Shown: positions 5,574 through 6,190 of the stretch, one piece after another
Layout: every line of letters begins with the position of its first letter
How positions within the stretch are numbered: position 1 is the stretch's first letter
NCBI GenBank assembly: GCA_003452965.1
Contig: DMMW01000035.1
Location: forward strand, 58,144 to 64,333
DNA: 6,190 bases
Direction of reading: 5' to 3'
DNA from: Elusimicrobiota bacterium
GTDB lineage: Bacteria; Elusimicrobiota; UBA8919
Notes under the pieces: generated by a model
The model's database searches: none
What the model was told of the DNA's origin: nothing
Seen by the model: the letters and a program-made list of their open reading frames with translations, nothing else
Program-made: the position numbers and the translations under genes

Positions 5574-6190
5574 ATGACTAAATATAAATTTAAAGTAATT
5601 ATCTTCGATTTAGATGGAACACTTGTAGATACTTTAGATGATATAGCAGATTCCGCAAATAAAGTTTTAAAGGAATTTAATATATCAAAAAAATCCAAAG
5701 AAAAAGTAAAATATGCTGTTGGTAGCGGCGTAGATAATTTTTTCAAAAACCTCACCACAGAAAACATACCTATAGAAAAAGCAAAATCATTATTCAAAAA
5801 ATACTATATAAAAAATTTAGTAAAAAAATCAAAATTATATCCCGGAGTATTGAAGGTATTGGATGAATTGGAAAAGACAAAAATATCTATATACCTTATT
5901 TCAAATAAACCGCATATTTATACCGTTAAATTAATGAAATTGTTAAAAGTGGAAAAATATTTCAAAAAAATAATAGGTATAAACAGCGAGGATAAGGAAA
6001 AATTGAAACCATCGCCATATCATATAAACGAAATAATTAAGAAAGAAAAAGTGAGACCAAAAGACATCTTAATAGTCGGAGATAGCAATACGGATATTTT
6101 AGTTGCAAAAAGATGTAAAACTGTTTCCTGTGCTGTTCTTTATGGGTTCAGGACATATAATGATTTAAAAAAATATAAACCTGATTTTTA
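5574..6190 (+). CDS. HAD-superfamily phosphatase, phosphoglycolate phosphatase-like, 3' end outside the window
   Basis: An open frame of 205 complete codons runs to the right edge, where only two bases (ta) of the next codon are visible, so the C-terminus is missing or just being reached. Motif I is FDLDGTLVDT with nucleophile D12 and acid D14. An alpha-helical C1 cap follows (about 20-90). Motif II is the ISNKP segment with S110; motif III is KLKPSP with K145; motif IV is GDSNTD with D170 and D174. These are the complete haloacid dehalogenase catalytic set, and the C1 cap with the KPxP and VGDSxxD segments fits the Gph/PGP subgroup, which dephosphorylates small phosphate esters such as 2-phosphoglycolate. 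Substrate cannot be fixed from sequence alone. No ribosome-binding site precedes the ATG; a promoter just upstream suggests an independent, nearly leaderless transcript. The protein is unusually lysine-rich, in line with the AT-rich genome. Confidence 0.88.
   Translation, partial: MTKYKFKVIIFDLDGTLVDTLDDIADSANKVLKEFNISKKSKEKVKYAVGSGVDNFFKNLTTENIPIEKAKSLFKKYYIKNLVKKSKLYPGVLKVLDELEKTKISIYLISNKPHIYTVKLMKLLKVEKYFKKIIGINSEDKEKLKPSPYHINEIIKKEKVRPKDILIVGDSNTDILVAKRCKTVSCAVLYGFRTYNDLKKYKPDF

Noticed and set aside
5453..5797. A minus-strand open frame of 114 codons across the DsrE-like end and the start of the HAD gene.
   Set aside because: It is antisense to two frames with clear protein motifs, has no ribosome-binding site of note and encodes a low-complexity hydrophobic sequence of the kind expected opposite Lys-rich coding DNA.

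Overview
The window is AT-rich (roughly one third GC by eye), entirely plus-strand coding, and reads like a strict or facultative anaerobe. It carries a CooC-type nickel-insertion ATPase, a radical-SAM YgiQ protein, a cysteine-containing Rrf2 regulator, a class III ribonucleotide reductase-like glycyl-radical domain, a low-potential ferredoxin-domain protein and a DsrE-fold protein. The TPR protein, base composition and gene mix would suit an uncultivated Gram-negative anaerobic lineage such as Omnitrophota or Elusimicrobiota. That placement is a guess from style, not a phylogenetic result.

Layout. Positions 1-41 hold a tandem octamer and a hairpin at the left edge. Positions 64-1547 hold a two-gene unit, cooC-like then a membrane-anchored TPR protein, joined by an ATGA overlap. 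Positions 1621-3309 encode a YgiQ-family radical SAM protein. Positions 3310-3597 are a non-coding spacer with A/T-rich heptamer repeats, a repeated dodecamer and a near-consensus promoter. Positions 3598-5524 form a compact four-gene operon: Rrf2 regulator, 104-aa NrdD-C-terminus-like protein, 275-aa ferredoxin-domain protein and 106-aa DsrE-like protein. From 5574 to the right edge runs a HAD-superfamily phosphatase of the phosphoglycolate phosphatase type, open at its 3' end, with its own predicted promoter and probably little or no leader.

The most interesting part is the Rrf2 operon. A probable Fe-S-sensing repressor gene is preceded by a promoter whose -10 box lies inside a dyad, and it overlaps the gene for a stand-alone glycyl-radical-like domain that keeps the RVVGYYS...NWN...K motif but has no catalytic barrel. 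By analogy with GrcA/YfiD, the spare domain of pyruvate formate-lyase, this could be a repair subunit for an oxygen-damaged NrdD. The two genes that follow encode a protein with a seven-iron-like ferredoxin pattern (second motif CxxLxxCxxxCP) and a DsrE homologue in which both cysteines of the usual ACGTC motif appear as tyrosine. An O2-, NO- or Fe-S-stress function for the operon is inference; the gene order, motifs and promoter are visible.

No RNA genes, insertion sequences, CRISPR arrays or convincing strong terminators were seen.
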